Shown: positions 1-10,676 of the stretch, one piece after another
Position numbering within the stretch: position 1 is the stretch's first letter
Layout of the letters: each line of letters opens with the position of its first letter
Source: Pseudomonas sp. CROZ-RG-20F-R04-15
GTDB taxonomy: Bacteria; Pseudomonadota; Gammaproteobacteria; Pseudomonadales; Pseudomonadaceae
DNA: 64,000 nucleotides
NCBI RefSeq assembly: GCF_022662375.1
Contig: NZ_JAKNQL010000027.1
Coordinates: forward strand, 1 to 64,000
Direction: 5' to 3'
Notes under the pieces: generated by a model
Told to the model about the DNA's origin: nothing
What the model saw: the letters and a program-made list of their open reading frames with translations, nothing else
The model's database searches: none
Position numbers and translations under genes: made by a program

Positions 1-21
1 AGAGAGGGCTAGGGTGAGGGG
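1..21. repeat. Partial CCCCTCACCCTAGCCCTC-type repeat at window edge
   Basis: GAGGGCTAGGGTGAGGGG at the extreme left is the reverse-strand end of the composite repeat family seen at 23187-23472 and 34583-34731. The rest of the element lies outside the window. Confidence 0.6.
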
Positions 22-139
22 CCACCCACTGAAGAAACCCAGAACAAGCAGGCACCCCAGACCTGCAATCAACCAGACCAACCCAGCCAAGCCCTGAGGA
101 AGACCGCACCACTCATCATTCCCGCACAGGAGAACCGCA

Positions 140-1624
140 ATGAGCGCCAACGTCGACCTGAACAACCGCCCCGACTACGACCGTGTCCTGCAGGACATCG
201 CCGATTACGTCCTCACCTTCAAAGCCCCCTCTGCCGAAGCCCTCGACACCGCCCGCAACTGCCTGATGGACACGCTGGGCTGCGGCTTGCTGGCGCTGCG
301 TTTCCCCGAATGCACCAAGCATCTCGGGCCAATCGTCGAGGGCACCGTCGTGCCGTTTGGCGCGCGTGTTCCCGGCACCTCCTATCGCCTCGACCCGGTG
401 AAAGCCGCGTGGGACATCGGCTGTATCGTCCGCTGGCTCGACTACAACGACACCTGGCTCGCCGCCGAGTGGGGCCATCCATCCGACAATCTCGGCGCGA
501 TTCTCGCGGTGGCCGATCATCTTTCGCAGAAGCGTCTGGTCAACGCTGAAGCGCCGCTGACCATTCGTGATGTGCTCGAAGCAATGATCATGGCCCACGA
601 GATTCAAGGCGTGATTGCCCTGGAAAACTCCTTCAACCGCGTAGGACTCGATCACGTCATTCTGGTGAAAGTCGCTTCAACCGCCGTCACCGCCAAACTG
701 ATGGGCGCCAATCGTGAGCAATTGCTGTCGGCGTTGTCCCACGCGTTCGCTGATGGTCAGGCCCTGCGCACCTATCGTCATGCGCCGAACGCCGGTTCGC
801 GAAAATCCTGGGCGGCGGGGGATGCGACGAGTCGTGGTGTACGTCTGGCTGACATTGCCATGCGCGGCGAGATGGGCATTCCCGGGGTGCTGACTGCGAA
901 ACAGTGGGGCTTTTATGACGTGCTGTTCAGCCATACCAACAGCGATCTGGCGCTGAAACCGGAAGATAAACGCGCCTTCAGTTTCTCGCGGGCATTCGGC
1001 AGTTATGTGATGGAAAACGTCCTGTTCAAGATCAGCTTCCCCGCCGAGTTTCATGCGCAAACCGCGTGCGAAGCGGCGGTGACGCTGCATCCGCAGGTGC
1101 GCAATCGCCTGCACGAAATCGACAAAATCGTCATCACCACTCACGAGTCGGCGATCCGCATCATTTCCAAGGTCGGGCCGCTGGCCAATGCCGCCGACCG
1201 CGACCACTGCATCCAGTACATGACCGCCGTGCCACTGGCGTTCGGCAATCTGGTCGCCGAGCAATACGAAGACGATTTCCACCGGGCGCATCCGATCATC
1301 GATGTGCTGCGCGAAAAAATGGTCATCGTCGAAGAGCCACGTTTCACGCGCGAATACCTCGAGGCCGACAAACGCTCGATTGCCAACGCCGTGCAGGTGT
1401 TTTTCAAGGACGGCAGCAGCACTGAAAACGTCGTGGTGGAATACCCGATCGGCCATCGCCGACGTCGCGCCGAGGGCATTCCATTACTGGAAGACAAGTT
1501 CAAGGCCAATCTGGCAACACGTTTCACCGGCCAGCGCAGCGGCGAAATCTTCGCGTTGTGCAAGGATCCGGCGCAGCTCGAAGCCACCCCGGTCAATCGT
1601 TTTGTGGATATGTTGGTTATCTGA
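140..1624 (+). CDS. prpD: 2-methylcitrate dehydratase, MmgE/PrpD family
   Basis: Cytosolic dehydratase of the 2-methylcitrate cycle, which degrades propionyl-CoA: it converts 2-methylcitrate to 2-methyl-cis-aconitate. The 494-residue product has the usual PrpD length and spans the whole MmgE/PrpD fold. A conserved acidic segment is visible at residues 99-117 (D101, D104 and the run WGHPSDN at 111-117), part of the family's active-site region. The start at 140 follows a good AGGAG ribosome binding site about 7 nt upstream. The stop overlaps the end of the convergent EamA gene by 8 nt. In pseudomonads prpD usually closes a prpB-prpC-acnD-prpF operon; those genes would lie left of the window, so operon membership is an inference. 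Confidence 0.9.
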   Translation: MSANVDLNNRPDYDRVLQDIADYVLTFKAPSAEALDTARNCLMDTLGCGLLALRFPECTKHLGPIVEGTVVPFGARVPGTSYRLDPVKAAWDIGCIVRWLDYNDTWLAAEWGHPSDNLGAILAVADHLSQKRLVNAEAPLTIRDVLEAMIMAHEIQGVIALENSFNRVGLDHVILVKVASTAVTAKLMGANREQLLSALSHAFADGQALRTYRHAPNAGSRKSWAAGDATSRGVRLADIAMRGEMGIPGVLTAKQWGFYDVLFSHTNSDLALKPEDKRAFSFSRAFGSYVMENVLFKISFPAEFHAQTACEAAVTLHPQVRNRLHEIDKIVITTHESAIRIISKVGPLANAADRDHCIQYMTAVPLAFGNLVAEQYEDDFHRAHPIIDVLREKMVIVEEPRFTREYLEADKRSIANAVQVFFKDGSSTENVVVEYPIGHRRRRAEGIPLLEDKFKANLATRFTGQRSGEIFALCKDPAQLEATPVNRFVDMLVI

Positions 1625-2546
1625 ACCACTTTTCCACAGGCAATTTGGTGATTGCAAAACCGCTCAACAAAATCGCCGAATAGATCATCAGCTCCCGGGA
1701 CAGGGTTTGCCCCTCGTACCAGGCGCCGATGATCACGGCGAACACCGGGAAAATGATAAACACGAACGACAGAATGATCGGGCTCAGGCGTTTAAGCAGC
1801 AAAAAGTAAACGATGAATCCGCCCACCGATGCCACCAGCCCGAGATACAGCAGGGCGCCCCACGAGCGCGCGCTAACGGCACTGAACACCGGTGTCTCAA
1901 CGCTCAGTCCGACAATAAATAACATCAACCCGGCGATGCCGATCGGCAACGTGTTGTAGGTGATCACACTAATCGCGCTGCCGTGCTTTTTCGTCACCAC
2001 GTAACACAGCGCATGCATTACCGCCGCGCAGAGAATCGCCAGCACTCCCAGCCATTCGGCCTGATCCAGATGCAGACCCTGACTGCGAATAATCATGAAC
2101 AGACTGCCAAAGCCGATGGCGATGCCGAGCATTTGTGACGGGTAGATTTTCTCGCGTAGAAACAGCGCGGAAAACAACAGGATAAACACCGGCATGCAAC
2201 TGAACAGCAGCGCCGTCAGGCCCGATGACACGTGCATCTCGCCATAGTTGAGCAGGTAGTAGGGCAGGCTGAAATACGACAGCGTGACGAACACAAAGAA
2301 CCAGCGACTTTGCCGGGGGAACAACAGCGGTTCCTTGCGCAACAGCGCGAAGCTGAGGAACAGCGGAAAGGCAATCAGAAAACGCAGCCCGGCGGCCGTC
2401 AGTGGCGGCACGCTTTCCACGGCAATCTTGATCCCCAGCCACGTCGTGCCCCAGCTCAGACAGACGATCAGAAACAGCGTGCTGGTGATCAAGCCGGCGA
2501 GCCAGGGTTTGCTGATGTTTATCGGTGTACTGACGGCGGTCGACAT
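1617..2546 (-). CDS. EamA/DMT-family transporter
   Basis: Inner-membrane transporter of the drug/metabolite (DMT) superfamily. The 309-residue product consists of alternating hydrophobic segments consistent with ten transmembrane helices in two EamA repeats (about residues 18-150 and 160-300). Such proteins typically export amino acids or other small metabolites; the substrate cannot be read from the sequence. It is divergent from a MocR-type regulator that starts 90 bp away. MocR proteins often control the adjacent divergent gene, so this transporter is the likely target. Its 3' end overlaps prpD by 8 nt in convergent orientation. Confidence 0.85.
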   Translation of the reverse strand: MSTAVSTPINISKPWLAGLITSTLFLIVCLSWGTTWLGIKIAVESVPPLTAAGLRFLIAFPLFLSFALLRKEPLLFPRQSRWFFVFVTLSYFSLPYYLLNYGEMHVSSGLTALLFSCMPVFILLFSALFLREKIYPSQMLGIAIGFGSLFMIIRSQGLHLDQAEWLGVLAILCAAVMHALCYVVTKKHGSAISVITYNTLPIGIAGLMLFIVGLSVETPVFSAVSARSWGALLYLGLVASVGGFIVYFLLLKRLSPIILSFVFIIFPVFAVIIGAWYEGQTLSRELMIYSAILLSGFAITKLPVEKWFR

Positions 2547-2636
2547 GCGGCGTGCTCCGAACGGTGGAATTGACCTTGTAGCGGAAACGGTCTATTCATG
2601 ATTGAACCTGTTTAAAGCACGCTATTCGGGGTGACA

Positions 2637-4046
2637 ATGACTGTCAAAGTAAGTATTGCCATGGTGTCAATCCTCCGCGACGGCCTCGTCAATGGCGTGG
2701 GCGTGAAATACAAACGTCTGGCGGATGCCGTAGCGCAAGCCATCGATGAAGGCGTTATCGATGCAGGATGCAAGTTGCCGCCGCACCGTTTGCTGGCGGA
2801 CAGCCTGGGGGTGACCATTGGCACCATCAGCCGTGCCTACGGTGAACTGGAGCGTGTCGGATTGGTCGTCGCACGTGTAGGAGATGGCACCTACGTGTGT
2901 CAGCGCGGCATGGAACGGCCGCAGGACAAAGGCTTTCGCAATGTCAGTGATGAGCCTTCAGCCTGTTTCGACATGAGCCGCAATCAACCGATGCCAGGCC
3001 AGGAAGCCGCATTCATGAGCCAGAGCCTGCAGGAGCTGGCCAGCGATCCGCGCGTTTTGCAGCAATTGACCGGGTACACCGCTGAAGCCGGGCTGGCGCG
3101 GCATCGCGTGGCGGGGGCGGTCTGGTTGCAGCATGCGGCGTTCGTGCCGCACGCCGATCAGGTGTTGTGCGTCAACGGTGGTCAGCATGGTCTGTTGTGC
3201 GCGTTGATGGGCTTGCTCAAGGCCGGCGACACGGTGGTCACTGAGCATTTGTCCTACCCGGGGTTGATCGGCGTCGCACGTCAGTTGGGGATAAAACTGA
3301 TCGGTGCCGCGATGGATGACGAAGGATTGTTGCCGTCGGCACTGGAGGAGAGCTGCCGTCAGCATCGGGTTTCGGCGGTGTATTGCACACCGACGATCCA
3401 GAATCCTACGGCTGCGGTCATGTCGATCTCGCGGCGCGAGGCGATTACCGATCTCTGCCGTCAGCACAATTTGCTGATTATCGAAGACGAAGCCCATGCG
3501 GTTCTGGATCGCCAGCGCCCGTTGCCGCTGAGCTATTTCGCGCCGGAGCGTTCGGTATTGATCGGCAGTCTGAGCAAGGCCGTTTCAGCGGGTTTGCGCA
3601 TCGGTTACCTGCACGCGCCGCAAGCGTTGATCGGGCGTTTGAGTTCGGCCATTCGCGCAACGTGCTGGATGGCCAATCCGCTCTCGATGGAAGTGGCCAG
3701 CCTGTGGATCGAAAGCGGCATGGCCGAGCGTTTGCTGGACGAACAGATCAGCGAGATCGCTCGACGCAAGGCCTTGGTGGCGCCTGTTCTGCAGGGCTTG
3801 AACTACAAGACTCACCCTTACAGCCCGCACTTTTGGGTGGAAGTGCCGGAGCTGTGGCGGGCGTCGCAGATTGCGGCGGAATTGAAGGAAAACAATTATC
3901 TGGTCGCCACCGCTGAGGCATTTGCCGTGGGACATGCAGCAGTGCCGCAGTTTATTCGGGTGAGTGTGTGCAATGCGGTGGGGGATGATCGGTTGTTGCT
4001 GGCAGGGTTTGGGGCTTTAAGTCGCGCATTAACAGAGACCGTGTAA
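2637..4046 (+). CDS. MocR-type PLP-dependent transcriptional regulator
   Basis: Transcription factor of the GntR/MocR class: an N-terminal winged helix (about residues 15-85) fused to a class I aminotransferase-like domain that binds pyridoxal phosphate. The second domain shows the conserved aspartate region IEDEAHAVLD and the likely PLP lysine in GSLSKAVSAGLRIGY. I place the start at 2637 because GGGG lies 5 nt upstream; a GTG at 2631 and an ATG at 2661 in the same frame are alternatives. It is divergent from the EamA transporter, its probable target. The ligand is unknown; MocR relatives respond to PLP itself or to amino compounds such as GABA or taurine. Confidence 0.85.
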   Translation: MTVKVSIAMVSILRDGLVNGVGVKYKRLADAVAQAIDEGVIDAGCKLPPHRLLADSLGVTIGTISRAYGELERVGLVVARVGDGTYVCQRGMERPQDKGFRNVSDEPSACFDMSRNQPMPGQEAAFMSQSLQELASDPRVLQQLTGYTAEAGLARHRVAGAVWLQHAAFVPHADQVLCVNGGQHGLLCALMGLLKAGDTVVTEHLSYPGLIGVARQLGIKLIGAAMDDEGLLPSALEESCRQHRVSAVYCTPTIQNPTAAVMSISRREAITDLCRQHNLLIIEDEAHAVLDRQRPLPLSYFAPERSVLIGSLSKAVSAGLRIGYLHAPQALIGRLSSAIRATCWMANPLSMEVASLWIESGMAERLLDEQISEIARRKALVAPVLQGLNYKTHPYSPHFWVEVPELWRASQIAAELKENNYLVATAEAFAVGHAAVPQFIRVSVCNAVGDDRLLLAGFGALSRALTETV

Positions 4047-4052
4047 TCGTTC

Positions 4053-4147
4053 TTCGCGAGCAAGCTCGCTCCCACAAGGGGTTGGGGTGAATGCAAAATG
4101 TACAAACACCCGAGAACCCTGTGGGAGCGAGCCTGCTCGCGAAGGCG
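4053..4147. repeat. REP pair (REPIN) R1
   Basis: Two inverted copies of a REP sequence with core GTGGGAGCGAGC(C/T)TGCTCGCGA, at 4053-4076 (reverse) and 4121-4147 (forward). The pair lies between the convergent MocR regulator and ppsR genes. It is one of eleven such pairs in the window. Confidence 0.85.
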
Positions 4148-4167
4148 TCGGATCAGGCAATGCAGAA

Positions 4168-4986
4168 CTATTTGAACCGCCGCTCCACACCTTTCTCCAC
4201 CAGAATCTTCGCCGAAATCTCTTCCACCGAAAAATGCGTGGAGTTGATGTGCGGGATGTTCTCGCGGCGGAACAGATTCTCCACTTCGCGCACTTCGAAT
4301 TCACACTGGGCATAACTCGAATAACGGCTGTTGGGCTTGCGTTCGTTGCGGATCGCGGTGAGACGATCCGGGTCGATGGTCAGGCCAAACAACTTGTGCT
4401 GATGGGCGCGCAGGGCGTTCGGCAGGGTCAGGCGCTCCATGTCGTCTTCGGTCAGCGGATAGTTCGCCGCGCGGATGCCGAATTGCATGGCCATGTACAG
4501 ACACGTCGGCGTTTTGCCGCATCGCGACACGCCCACTAGTATCAAATCGGCTTTGTCGTAATAGTGCGTACGCGCGCCGTCGTCGTTGTCGAGGGCAAAG
4601 TTGACCGCCTCGATACGCTCCATGTAATTGGAGTTGTGGCCGATCGAATGGGACTTGCCGACGGTGTAGGAAGAATGCTCGGTCAGTTCCTGCTCGAGCG
4701 GGGCGAGGAAGGTCGAGAAAATGTCGATCATGAAACCATTGGACGTTGCGAGAATCTCACGGATGTCCTGATTGACGATGGTGTCGAAGATGATCGGGCG
4801 AAAGCCGTCGGTTTCAGCGGCTTTGTTGATTTGTTGTACCATGGCCCGCGCTTTTTCAACGCTGTCGATGTACGGTCGCGTGAATTTGCTGAAGGTAATG
4901 TTTTCGAACTGCGCCAGAAGGCTTTGACCCAGGGTTTCGGCAGTGATGCCGGTGCCATCGGAGATGAAGAAAGCAGATCGTTTCAT
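4168..4986 (-). CDS. ppsR: PEP synthase regulatory protein (bifunctional kinase/pyrophosphorylase)
   Basis: Regulates PEP synthase by ADP-dependent phosphorylation and phosphate-dependent dephosphorylation of a threonine near the catalytic histidine. The product from the ATG at 4986 is 272 residues, normal for the DUF299/PPSR family. The N-terminus [17 protein letters not shown] is typical and a P-loop-like motif GVSRCGKT lies at residues 152-159. An in-frame codon further upstream (5016) would add ten residues not usual for the family. It is divergent from ppsA, its target, which starts 174 bp away; this pairing is conserved in many proteobacteria. Confidence 0.95.
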   Translation of the reverse strand: MKRSAFFISDGTGITAETLGQSLLAQFENITFSKFTRPYIDSVEKARAMVQQINKAAETDGFRPIIFDTIVNQDIREILATSNGFMIDIFSTFLAPLEQELTEHSSYTVGKSHSIGHNSNYMERIEAVNFALDNDDGARTHYYDKADLILVGVSRCGKTPTCLYMAMQFGIRAANYPLTEDDMERLTLPNALRAHQHKLFGLTIDPDRLTAIRNERKPNSRYSSYAQCEFEVREVENLFRRENIPHINSTHFSVEEISAKILVEKGVERRFK

Positions 4987-5160
4987 TTGCACCTTGGGCC
5001 TTAAGCTAATGAGCATTTCTGGATATGATAGGCGCGATTTGTCGGCCGCGACTGGCCCGCATTCTCACTTATTTTCCAGGTCCAGGCCATACAACCGGCC
5101 AAGGCTCCCCCGGGCCGCCGGTTTCTGAGCTTTTCCAACACAGTTAGTGGAGAGATCACC

Positions 5161-7536
5161 TTGGTAGAGTACGTAGTTTCCCTCGATAAGCTCGGCAAAC
5201 ACGATGTTGAGCATGTGGGGGGCAAGAACGCATCCCTGGGCGAGATGATCAGTAACCTGGCAGGCGCCGGTGTTTCGGTCCCCGGTGGTTTCGCCACGAC
5301 GGCTCAGGCTTATCGTGATTTCCTCGAACTGAGCGGCCTCAACGACCAGATCCACCAGGCCCTCGACGCGCTTGACGTTGACGACGTCAACGCCCTGGCC
5401 AAAACCGGCGCGCAGATCCGTCAATGGATCATGGAAGCCGAATTCCCGGAAAAACTGAATGCCGAAATCCGCACCGCGTTCGCCGCGCTGTCGGCCGGCA
5501 ATCCTGATGTGGCCGTGGCCGTGCGTTCCTCCGCCACCGCCGAAGACTTGCCGGACGCTTCGTTCGCCGGTCAACAGGAAACCTTCCTGAACATCCGTGG
5601 CGTGGAAAACGTAATCCGCGCCGCCAAAGAGGTGTTCGCTTCGCTGTTCAACGACCGTGCGATCTCCTACCGCGTGCACCAGGGCTTCGACCATAAACTG
5701 GTCGCCCTGTCGGCTGGCGTGCAGCGCATGGTGCGTTCGGAAACCGGCACCGCCGGCGTGATGTTCACCCTCGATACCGAATCCGGTTTCCGTGACGTGG
5801 TGTTCATCACCGGTGCCTACGGCCTGGGCGAAACCGTCGTACAAGGCGCGGTCAACCCCGACGAATTCTATGTGCACAAGGGCACGCTGGAGGCCGGTCG
5901 TCCGGCGATCCTGCGTCGCAACCTGGGCAGCAAGGCCATCAAGATGATCTACGGCGACGAGGCCAAGGCCGGTCGTTCGGTCAAGACCGTCGATGTCGAC
6001 AAGGCTGAGCGCGCGCGTTTCTGTTTGAGCGACGCTGAAGTCAGCGAGCTGGCCAAGCAAGCGATGATCATCGAAAAGCACTACGGCTGCCCGATGGACA
6101 TCGAGTGGGCCAAGGACGGTGACGACGGCCAGCTGTACATCGTGCAGGCGCGTCCGGAAACCGTGAAAAGCCGCACCCAGGCCAACGTCATGGAACGTTA
6201 CCTGTTGAAAGAAACCGGCACCGTGCTGGTGGAAGGTCGTGCGATTGGCCAGCGCATCGGCGCCGGTAAAGTACGGATCATCAAAGACGTTTCCGAGATG
6301 GACAAGGTCCAGCCGGGCGACGTGCTGGTTTCCGACATGACCGACCCGGATTGGGAACCGGTGATGAAGCGCGCCAGCGCCATCGTCACCAACCGTGGCG
6401 GGCGTACCTGCCACGCGGCGATCATCGCTCGCGAGCTGGGCATTCCGGCCGTTGTCGGTTGCGGCAACGCCACCCAGCTGCTGAAGGATGGCCAAGGCGT
6501 GACCGTGTCCTGCGCCGAAGGCGACACCGGTTACATCTTCGAAGGCGAACTGGGCTTCGACATCAAGAAGAACTCCGTCGACGCCATGCCGGAGCTGCCG
6601 TTCAAAATCATGATGAACGTCGGCAACCCGGACCGCGCCTTTGACTTCGCGCAGTTGCCGAACGCCGGTGTCGGCCTGGCCCGTCTGGAGTTCATCATCA
6701 ACCGCATGATCGGTGTGCACCCGAAAGCGCTGTTGAACTACGACGGTCTGCCGCAGGAAATCAAGGACAGCGTCGACAAGCGCATCGCCGGTTACGACGA
6801 TCCGGTCGGTTTCTATGTGGAAAAACTGGTTGAAGGCATCAGCACCCTCGCTGCCGCGTTCGCGCCGAAGAAAGTCATCGTGCGTCTGTCGGACTTCAAG
6901 TCCAACGAATACGCCAACCTGATCGGCGGCAAACTCTACGAGCCGGAAGAAGAAAACCCGATGCTGGGCTTCCGTGGCGCTTCGCGTTACATCAGCGAAT
7001 CGTTCCGTGACTGCTTCGAACTCGAATGCCGCGCGCTGAAACGTGTGCGCAACGAGATGGGCCTGACCAACGTCGAAATCATGGTGCCGTTCGTCCGTAC
7101 CCTCGGCGAAGCCAGCCAGGTCGTCGATCTGCTCGCCGAAAACGGCTTGAAGCGCGGCGAAAACGGTCTGCGCGTGATCATGATGTGCGAACTGCCTTCC
7201 AACGCGATTCTTGCTGAAGAGTTCCTCGAATTCTTCGACGGTTTCTCGATCGGTTCCAACGACCTGACTCAGCTGACGCTGGGCCTGGACCGCGATTCCG
7301 GTATCATCGCGCACCTGTTCGACGAGCGTAATCCGGCGGTCAAGAAGCTTCTGGCCAACGCGATTGCTGCGTGCAACAAGGCCGGCAAGTACATCGGTAT
7401 CTGCGGTCAGGGTCCTTCGGATCACCCGGATCTGGCCAAGTGGCTGATGGAACAGGGCATCGAAAGCGTGTCGCTGAACCCGGACACCGTGCTGGAAACC
7501 TGGTTCTTCCTCGCGGAAGGCCAAGCGCCGGCCTGA
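5161..7536 (+). CDS. ppsA: Phosphoenolpyruvate synthase
   Basis: Cytosolic gluconeogenic enzyme converting pyruvate, ATP and water to PEP, AMP and phosphate. The 791-residue product has the three family domains in order: N-terminal ATP-binding (about 15-345), swivelling phosphohistidine domain (about 380-460) with catalytic His418 in GGRTCHAA, and C-terminal PEP/pyruvate TIM barrel with Cys748 in [11 protein letters not shown]. The start is TTG at 5161, preceded by GTGGAG 8 nt upstream; the translated N-terminus [16 protein letters not shown] matches the family and no better ATG exists. It is divergent from ppsR, the kinase that switches it off. A GC-rich terminator follows at 7591-7622. Confidence 0.97.
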   Translation: MVEYVVSLDKLGKHDVEHVGGKNASLGEMISNLAGAGVSVPGGFATTAQAYRDFLELSGLNDQIHQALDALDVDDVNALAKTGAQIRQWIMEAEFPEKLNAEIRTAFAALSAGNPDVAVAVRSSATAEDLPDASFAGQQETFLNIRGVENVIRAAKEVFASLFNDRAISYRVHQGFDHKLVALSAGVQRMVRSETGTAGVMFTLDTESGFRDVVFITGAYGLGETVVQGAVNPDEFYVHKGTLEAGRPAILRRNLGSKAIKMIYGDEAKAGRSVKTVDVDKAERARFCLSDAEVSELAKQAMIIEKHYGCPMDIEWAKDGDDGQLYIVQARPETVKSRTQANVMERYLLKETGTVLVEGRAIGQRIGAGKVRIIKDVSEMDKVQPGDVLVSDMTDPDWEPVMKRASAIVTNRGGRTCHAAIIARELGIPAVVGCGNATQLLKDGQGVTVSCAEGDTGYIFEGELGFDIKKNSVDAMPELPFKIMMNVGNPDRAFDFAQLPNAGVGLARLEFIINRMIGVHPKALLNYDGLPQEIKDSVDKRIAGYDDPVGFYVEKLVEGISTLAAAFAPKKVIVRLSDFKSNEYANLIGGKLYEPEEENPMLGFRGASRYISESFRDCFELECRALKRVRNEMGLTNVEIMVPFVRTLGEASQVVDLLAENGLKRGENGLRVIMMCELPSNAILAEEFLEFFDGFSIGSNDLTQLTLGLDRDSGIIAHLFDERNPAVKKLLANAIAACNKAGKYIGICGQGPSDHPDLAKWLMEQGIESVSLNPDTVLETWFFLAEGQAPA

Positions 7537-7590
7537 TCAGTATGTGAACGGCCCGCTCCCTTTGCTGGTGGCGGGCTCTGAGAATCAAGT

Positions 7591-7622
7591 AGGGCGGGCT
7601 CCTGTAGATGCCGCCCTTTTTT
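7591..7622 (+). terminator. Intrinsic terminator after ppsA
   Basis: Seven-base stem AGGGCGG / CCGCCCT followed directly by TTTTTT. It lies 55 nt beyond the ppsA stop and only 14 nt before the proposed start of the next gene, so that gene's expression may depend on read-through or on its own promoter overlapping the terminator. Confidence 0.75.
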
Positions 7623-7635
7623 GTGCAAGAGCATT

Positions 7636-8625
7636 ATGCAAAGCAGCAGCAACCTGTTTCCTGTCGCCCTGATCAGCGCCGAGCGGCGCGGCGATCTGAG
7701 CGAAGACGTTTACCGACTCAAACCCGGCAATAGTCCCGACTGGTCCGTGGAGATCGCCGTCACCCGTTTGGGCATGGCCGATGACTCCGCGCCACGCGGC
7801 GTGCCGGTGATTTTGTTGCACGGCAGTTTTTCCAATCGACGCTTCTGGTTTTCACCGAAAGGCTTGGGCCTGGGCGCGTATCTGACGCGTCTGGGTTTCG
7901 ACGTGTGGATTCCGGAGATGCGCGGCCACGGCCTGTCGCAGCGCAATGAGGAGTACCGGCGCAATCGCGTGGCCGACTATGCCCGTTACGATCTGCCGGC
8001 GATCGCCGCATTCGTGCGTGAGCAGAGCGGGCAGGTTCCGCACTGGATCGGCCATTCGCTGGGCGGCATCACCTTGGCGGCGGCGCTCGGTGGCGAGTAC
8101 CTGGGCGAGCCGGCGGTGGCTTCGGCGGCATTTTTCGGCACCCAGGTCAGCCGCACATACTGGCCGCTGAAAATCCCGCCGGTGGAGTGGAGCAGCCGCT
8201 TCATTCTCAAGCGTTTCGCGCAACTGTCCGGTTCGCGGCTCAAACGTGGCCCGGAAGATGAACCGATCGGTCTGGCGCTGGAAAGCATGCGCTGGTACGG
8301 CTTGTTTGGCCGTTTTGGTGACAAGGACAAGGATTGGTGGGCAGGTCTTGCCGACGTCAAGGTGCCGGTGCTGGCAGTGACGGCGGCGGGGGATCATCAG
8401 GATCCGGCGTGGGCCTGTCGCAAACTGTTCGAGCAGATCGGCAGCGAGCACAAGCAGTTCATCAATCTGGGGCGCGAGCAGGGTTTCACCGATAATTTCG
8501 GTCATGTCGAAATGCTGGTGAGCAAAGCGGCGCAGACTGAGGTGTGGCCGCTGGTAGCGCGCTGGTTGAACGATCAGCAGGCGCCGATACTGGGCGAGAA
8601 GCCTGATCTGGCTGCCGCAGTCTGA
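7636..8625 (+). CDS. Alpha/beta-fold hydrolase
   Basis: Predicted serine hydrolase of unknown substrate. The 329-residue product has an alpha/beta-hydrolase core: oxyanion-hole region VILLHGSFSN near residue 55, nucleophile elbow GHSLGG with Ser141, and a C-terminal histidine candidate in FGHVEML. No signal peptide is seen. I prefer the ATG at 7636 over an in-frame TTG at 7621, because the latter lies inside the U-tract of the preceding terminator. The ribosome binding site is weak (AAGAGC). The neighbours, ppsA and rraA, give no direct hint of function. Confidence 0.8.
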   Translation: MQSSSNLFPVALISAERRGDLSEDVYRLKPGNSPDWSVEIAVTRLGMADDSAPRGVPVILLHGSFSNRRFWFSPKGLGLGAYLTRLGFDVWIPEMRGHGLSQRNEEYRRNRVADYARYDLPAIAAFVREQSGQVPHWIGHSLGGITLAAALGGEYLGEPAVASAAFFGTQVSRTYWPLKIPPVEWSSRFILKRFAQLSGSRLKRGPEDEPIGLALESMRWYGLFGRFGDKDKDWWAGLADVKVPVLAVTAAGDHQDPAWACRKLFEQIGSEHKQFINLGREQGFTDNFGHVEMLVSKAAQTEVWPLVARWLNDQQAPILGEKPDLAAAV

Positions 8626-8852
8626 AACGGGGGGCTGGGTGAAGGGCATTTCGTTCAGGTCGGCTTGCGGCTAAGATATGACGAATTGTGCGGTTCTGGT
8701 CATATTCGATGGCAGTTTAGCGATTACGTTTCAGCGTTTGTTCAGGTTCATTCAGCGAACATTCAATGAGCTAAGGTAAACAGCGACCAGCGGAACTCGT
8801 CTCTTCAGAACGCGGCATCCTTGATCGTCTTGCTTTTTACAGGAGTTTTTCG

Positions 8853-9344
8853 ATGAACCATTACCTTACGCCTGACCTGTGCGACGCCTATCCGGAGCTG
8901 GTGCAGGTGCTGGAACCGATGTTCAGCAATTTCGGTGGCCGTGATTCATTCGGCGGCGAAATCGTGACCATCAAATGCTTCGAAGACAACTCGCTGGTCA
9001 AGGAACAAGCCGAACTCAACGGCAACGGCAAGGTGCTGGTGGTCGATGGCGGCGGTTCGCTGCGTCGCGCGCTGCTGGGCGACATGATTGCCGAGAAGGC
9101 CGCTAAAAACGGCTGGGAAGGGCTGGTGATCTACGGTTGCATCCGTGACGTCGACGTCATTGCCCAGACTGATCTGGGCGTTCAAGCCTTGGCCAGCCAC
9201 CCGATGAAAACCGAAAAACGCGGCATCGGCGACCTCAATGTGCCGGTGACGTTCGCCGGTGTGACGTTCCATCCGGGCCAGTACATTTATGCGGACAACA
9301 ACGGCGTGATCATCTCGCCGAGTCCGCTGCAGATGCCTGAATAA
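8853..9344 (+). CDS. rraA: Regulator of RNase E activity A (RraA family)
   Basis: The 163-residue product matches RraA in length and in the motif [13 protein letters not shown] (about residues 67-79), followed by [10 protein letters not shown]. In E. coli RraA binds RNase E and inhibits its endonuclease activity, altering global mRNA turnover. Related proteins are HMG/CHA aldolases, so an aldolase activity cannot be excluded from sequence alone, although the length and lack of extensions favour RraA. A strong AGGAG ribosome binding site precedes the ATG by 8 nt. A 227-nt intergenic region upstream probably holds its own promoter. zntB follows after 22 nt. Confidence 0.9.
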   Translation: MNHYLTPDLCDAYPELVQVLEPMFSNFGGRDSFGGEIVTIKCFEDNSLVKEQAELNGNGKVLVVDGGGSLRRALLGDMIAEKAAKNGWEGLVIYGCIRDVDVIAQTDLGVQALASHPMKTEKRGIGDLNVPVTFAGVTFHPGQYIYADNNGVIISPSPLQMPE

Positions 9345-9366
9345 GAGTTTCGACAAAGGGATGCGG

Positions 9367-10362
9367 ATGTTCGAGGAAGAAAACGCGCAATGGGGGCTGG
9401 TGCATGCCCTGGTGCTGGACGGAAAAGGTGGTGCGCGTTCGATAGCCCGGACTGAGCTCGACGATTTGCAGCTGCAGGCCCATGAAAGCCTGTGGCTGCA
9501 TTGGGATCGCAGCCATCCGCAGACCCAGACCTGGCTACGCAAATCCAGCGGCCTCAATGAATTCACCTGCGATTTGCTGCTGGAAGAGAACACGCGTCCG
9601 CGCTTGCTGCCGTTGCCGGATTCCGAGCTGCTGCTGTTCTTGCGCGGGGTCAATCTCAACCCGGGCGCCGAGCCGGAAGACATGGTCTCGGTGCGGATTT
9701 TCGCCTCCGCCCAGCGAGTAATCTCGCTGCGTTTGCGCCCATTGCGCGCCACCGATGAGTTGCTGGCGCTGTTGAGCGAGGGCAAAGGCCCGAAAACTTC
9801 TTCTGAACTCATCCTTTATCTGGCGCAGTTCCTCACCAACAAGGTGCAGGATCTGGTCACTTGCCTCTCGGAAATCGCCGATGAGGAAGAAGAAAAGATG
9901 GATGCCGACGAACGGTATACCCCCGAGCATGGCGCCATTTTGCACATCCGTCGCCGGGCGGCCGGACTGAAGCGTTTTCTTGCACCGCAGCGGGATATTT
10001 TCGGACAACTGACGCGGATAAAACTGCCTTGGTTTGTCGATGACGATGCCGATTACTGGAATGAATTGAACAACAGTCTGACCCGCTATCTCGAAGAGCT
10101 CGAATTGACCCGAGAGCGCGTGGGGCTTGTGCTGGAGGCTGAAGACCGGCGCCTCAGCGAGCGTATGAATCGCACGATGTACCGCTTCGGCATCATCACC
10201 TGCATCTTTTTGCCGATGAGTTTCATCACCGGTCTGCTGGGCATCAACGTTGGCGGAATTCCATTCTCCAGCAGCCCTTATGGCTTCCTGATCGCCTGCT
10301 TGACGGTGCTCGCTCTGGCCTTCGGTCAGTGGTGGTTATTCCGTCGTTTGCGCTGGGTCTGA
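9367..10362 (+). CDS. zntB: ZntB-like zinc transporter (CorA superfamily)
   Basis: Inner-membrane divalent cation transporter of the CorA/ZntB family, 331 residues. A long acidic, helical cytoplasmic domain (about 1-265) is followed by two transmembrane helices at the C-terminus. The pore signature reads GIN (residues 292-294) rather than the GMN of CorA magnesium channels, which supports the ZntB branch. AAAGGG sits 6 nt before the ATG at 9367, so I prefer it over the ATG at 9361, which would leave no spacing. It is 22 nt downstream of rraA and may be cotranscribed. The metal is inferred from the family, not shown by the sequence. Confidence 0.85.
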   Translation: MFEEENAQWGLVHALVLDGKGGARSIARTELDDLQLQAHESLWLHWDRSHPQTQTWLRKSSGLNEFTCDLLLEENTRPRLLPLPDSELLLFLRGVNLNPGAEPEDMVSVRIFASAQRVISLRLRPLRATDELLALLSEGKGPKTSSELILYLAQFLTNKVQDLVTCLSEIADEEEEKMDADERYTPEHGAILHIRRRAAGLKRFLAPQRDIFGQLTRIKLPWFVDDDADYWNELNNSLTRYLEELELTRERVGLVLEAEDRRLSERMNRTMYRFGIITCIFLPMSFITGLLGINVGGIPFSSSPYGFLIACLTVLALAFGQWWLFRRLRWV

Positions 10363-10425
10363 AAATGGCACATGTGACCCGACCAAATCTGCCCGCGTCT
10401 TTCACAGACATCACGAGAGGTGCGT

Positions 10426-10674
10426 ATGCACGATCCGTTTGAACAGTCTTTGCGCGACATGCTCAACGCCTCGCCGTCCAGCCGCGACGACGATGCCTGC
10501 CTGGGCCGCGTACTCAAAACCGCCAACCGCCAGGTTGGCGCCGGTGATCTGTTCAGCCTGCTGGGCCGCTGGCTGCCCGCGCTGATGATCGCCCTGAATA
10601 ACGGATCGGCCCATGTCTCGCCGGTTTCCCGTCTTCGTAAACCTACCGCTCGCACTGCTGATAAGGCTGATTGA
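10426..10674 (+). CDS. cfrX: CfrX/CrfX small protein upstream of cmpX
   Basis: Small 82-residue protein of unknown biochemical role, recognised by its sequence (MHDPFEQSLRDMLN at the start) and by its fixed place immediately ahead of cmpX-sigX-oprF in Pseudomonas. The name is spelled cfrX or crfX in different sources. The N-terminal half is polar. A central stretch (about residues 42-58, LFSLLGRWLPALMIALN) is amphipathic or mildly hydrophobic, and the tail is basic. The ATG at 10426 is preceded by GAGAGG. The stop overlaps the region just before the cmpX ATG (2 nt gap), so the two are translationally close and belong to the sigX transcription unit. Confidence 0.85.
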   Translation: MHDPFEQSLRDMLNASPSSRDDDACLGRVLKTANRQVGAGDLFSLLGRWLPALMIALNNGSAHVSPVSRLRKPTARTADKAD

Positions 10675-10676
10675 AT

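Noticed and set aside
5065-7524. Very long open frame on the strand opposite ppsA
   Set aside because: It mirrors the ppsA frame in GC-rich DNA, has no family features, and ppsA itself is fully conserved. It is a shadow.
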